A stretch of 7,121 nt of DNA from an uncultured Caldimicrobium sp. (GTDB lineage: Bacteria; Desulfobacterota; Thermodesulfobacteria; Thermodesulfobacteriales; Thermodesulfobacteriaceae): positions 1 through 7,121 of the forward strand of contig CALLJI010000061.1 of the NCBI GenBank assembly GCA_938091475.1, written 5' to 3'. The notes under the pieces are model-generated. The model searched no databases. It saw only the letters and a list, made by a program, of their open reading frames with translations, and was not told the origin of the DNA. Shown here piece by piece: positions 6,049-7,121 of this stretch (position 1 is the stretch's first letter; every line of letters begins with the position of its first letter). The position numbers and the translations under genes were made by a program.

Positions 6049-6525
6049 ATGGAGGGCTTCTTTACACCAGAGGATTATTATTTTATGGAACTTGCCTTAG
6101 AGGAGGCAAGGCTTGCCTTTGAAGAGGATGAGGTCCCTGTGGGAGCAGTCCTTGTTTCACCTATAGGAGAGGTGCTTGCTAAGACCCATAATGAGGTGAT
6201 AAAAAGAGGGGATCCTACTGCACATGCTGAAATTTTAGCCTTAAGAGCGGGAGCAGAAAAGCTGCTTAATTATAGACTTCTTGGGTGCAAGCTTTATATA
6301 ACCCTTGAGCCTTGCCCAATGTGTGCCTATGCTATTGTGCTTGCGCGCTTGGAAGAAGTAATCTTTGCTACGCCAGACCCTAAAACAGGAGCTGTAATTA
6401 GCCTCTATTCCTTGCTTTCTGATAAAAGGCTAAATCATCAGGTAAAGTTTAGATATGGTCTCTACCAGAGGGAAGCAGAAACCCTTCTAAAAGAATTCTT
6501 CAGAGAAAAGCGACTTTCTGGATAG
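6049..6525 (+). CDS. tadA: tRNA-specific adenosine deaminase
   Basis: TadA deaminates A34 to inosine in the anticodon of tRNA-Arg(ACG), an essential wobble modification. The 158-residue protein has the family length and the cytidine-deaminase zinc site: PTAHAEILAL (57-66, His59 ligand and Glu61 proton shuttle) and TLEPCPMCAYAI (85-96, Cys89 and Cys92). EVPVGAVLV (28-36), the Asn48 region and DPKTGAVISLYSLL (a variant of the usual GAVGSLYN) fit TadA rather than guanine or cytosine deaminases. The start at 6049, 4 bp after the ispH stop, aligns with the usual short N-terminus before the first helix. An alternative ATG at 6085 has a better-placed AGAGGA upstream but would remove 12 residues. It is the last gene of the operon, and no clear terminator follows. 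Confidence 0.94.
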   Translation: MEGFFTPEDYYFMELALEEARLAFEEDEVPVGAVLVSPIGEVLAKTHNEVIKRGDPTAHAEILALRAGAEKLLNYRLLGCKLYITLEPCPMCAYAIVLARLEEVIFATPDPKTGAVISLYSLLSDKRLNHQVKFRYGLYQREAETLLKEFFREKRLSG

Positions 6526-6593
6526 GAATTAAGCTTATCCTTAGGGAGAGGTTGTCCTTCTTGAATAGCTTTCTATGGGATGTATAAATCTCT
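6526..6593. other. Intergenic stretch after tadA without a recognisable feature
   Basis: Nothing convincing is seen here: no tRNA, no intrinsic terminator with a T run and no coding frame. A weak GGATA/TATCC pairing spans the tadA stop (6519-6540), but its loop is long. Confidence 0.4.
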
Positions 6594-6854
6594 TTGTACG
6601 GCGAGGCGAGCCATTACTGAAATATTTGTATGGACACAGCACACTGTGCCCGATATATCAAAAAGTGTAAGGATAATTCAGGAATTGCCCCGATTTAGGG
6701 GGCAAATCACGATTTGCCCCGAAATTCTAAAGATCGTAAGGGTCCCCCTTGCGGCTGCCCAAGGATTCGTAGGGGATCAGCATGCTGAGCCCAATGAATT
6801 TAAAAAAATGTAGGGGAAGGCCTCGCAAATTATGGGCAATTTATGAATTGTCCC
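6594..6854. repeat. Third, decayed palindrome array
   Basis: Elements with the same frame and cores as the upstream array recur here in worn form. They are: about 6597-6615 (GTACGGC...GAGCCA), 6628-6651 (GGACACAGC...CTGTGCCC), 6667-6690 (GTAAGG with an AATTC/GAATT core), 6698-6720 (CAAATC/GATTTG, intact), 6736-6760 (GTAAGGG...GCGGCTGCCC), 6769-6792 (ATCAGCATGCTGAGCCC), a fragment at 6809-6825, and 6834-6854 (GGGCAATT/AATTGTCCC). All recognisable units point forward. The order is close to that of block A, but the CTCAGC element comes after the CAGCC element. No gene is supported inside this stretch. Confidence 0.8.
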
Positions 6855-6924
6855 TTTTGTTAAAAAATTAATTCCTATGATTAAAGGCTTGTGATGATCA
6901 AATTAAAGCAGAAAAAAATTAAGG

Positions 6925-7079
6925 GTGAAAAGGCAGGAGAACTTAGAGCTTAATCGCCCACGGGTCTTTGAACCCTTCCTGTAGTCTGTTCCCTGCCTCC
7001 CAAACCATAATAAGTTGATTAGGGTTAAAACCCTAGTTACAGTGGAGGATTGGTTGGGAGGTAGCTCCTGCCTTTTCAC
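6925..7079 (+). ncRNA. Structured element with 15-bp terminal inverted repeats, probable RNA gene (retron msr-msd-like layout)
   Basis: GTGAAAAGGCAGGAG (6925-6939) and CTCCTGCCTTTTCAC (7065-7079) are exact reverse complements. Directly inside the right arm, 7052-7064 pairs with 6993-7006 (CTGCCTCCCAAACC with GGTTGGGAGGTAG; one wobble, one bulged A), so the two stems abut on the 3' side. On the 5' side 53 unpaired bases intervene, with a small GGGT/ACCC hairpin (6962-6975) whose loop is CTTTGA. The tip carries a ten-pair hairpin (7016-7039) with a TAAA loop. A terminal stem, a 5'-side region with a small hairpin, then a long stem flush with the 3' arm is the plan of retron msr-msd RNA. 6S RNA was considered but its bubble is more symmetric. 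A MITE-like repeat is also possible. The secondary structure is seen in the sequence; the class is a guess. Confidence 0.45.
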
Positions 7080-7094
7080 GAAAAACAAATAAGG

Positions 7095-7119
7095 AGGTGT
7101 CAACACATCTACACTTTTT
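7095..7119 (+). terminator. Weak terminator-like hairpin with T run
   Basis: AGGTGT (7095-7100) can pair with ACATCT (7105-7110) around a CAAC loop, and five T follow at 7115-7119 after ACAC. The stem is short, so this is a low-confidence end signal for the structured element upstream. The same place contains AAGGAGGTG (7091-7099), a perfect anti-Shine-Dalgarno match, yet no ATG, GTG or TTG follows at normal spacing inside the window. Confidence 0.2.
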
Positions 7120-7121
7120 GT

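Noticed and set aside
6580..6813. Plus-strand open frame of 77 codons after tadA
   Set aside because: It runs through the decayed palindromes and shows no protein family features.
6957..6975. Cyclic di-GMP riboswitch fragment (CCACGGGTCT resemblance)
   Set aside because: The rest of the GEMM consensus is absent or in the wrong order, so the match is probably chance.
6925..7079. 6S RNA, tmRNA, SRP RNA or RNase P RNA
   Set aside because: The signature sequences of tmRNA, SRP and RNase P RNA are not present, and the internal loop is strongly one-sided, unlike the central bubble of 6S RNA; 6S is not fully excluded.
6903..7106. Minus-strand open frame of 67 codons over the structured element
   Set aside because: It covers the inverted-repeat element, where base pairing explains the sequence better than coding; no ribosome binding site is seen.

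Overview
The window looks like a chromosomal segment of an AT-rich Gram-negative bacterium, plausibly a thermophile of the Thermodesulfobacteriota or a similar deep-branching lineage. The evidence for this is: lipopolysaccharide genes (kdsA, kdsC, an lptC-like gene), hence an outer membrane; proteins rich in Lys, Glu and Arg with AGG/AGA arginine codons; very tight gene packing; and an Aquifex-type metal-dependent KdsA. The lineage is an inference from gene content and protein style, not from a marker gene.

Layout. Positions 1-708 hold the 3' part of a membrane protein that resembles the second half of cytochrome bd oxidase subunit I (CydA-like), cut by the window edge. A hairpin follows at 723-758. 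A 1.16 kb non-coding stretch (709-1871) is then packed with short palindromes that share the outer frame GTAGGGGC...GCCC but carry different, internally complementary cores. About 320 bp of this array is present twice (947-1268 and 1415-1736). Two direct repeats (1779-1824) that may be the end of a lost insertion sequence come next, then a good sigma-70-like promoter (1837-1864) whose predicted start site falls on or next to the kdsA start codon.

Positions 1872-6525 are one compact plus-strand operon with overlaps or gaps of at most 7 bp: kdsA - kdsC - lptC-like - radC - ispH fused to a polytopic membrane domain - tadA. The first three genes serve Kdo synthesis and LPS export: KdsA makes Kdo-8-phosphate, KdsC removes the phosphate, and LptC belongs to the LPS export bridge. 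The last three are housekeeping genes of other pathways: a RadC-family JAMM protein, the last MEP-pathway enzyme and the tRNA adenosine deaminase. The most unusual gene is the ispH fusion: its C-terminal 270 residues form about nine membrane helices whose layout recalls a UbiA prenyltransferase without the usual Asp-rich motifs.

Downstream of tadA (6526-7121) no protein gene is visible. The stretch holds a third, more decayed copy of the palindrome array (about 6594-6854). It also holds a 155-bp element with perfect 15-bp terminal inverted repeats and a nested stem (6925-7079). That element looks like a structured RNA gene, and its asymmetric layout resembles a retron msr-msd, although no reverse transcriptase is visible before the window ends.
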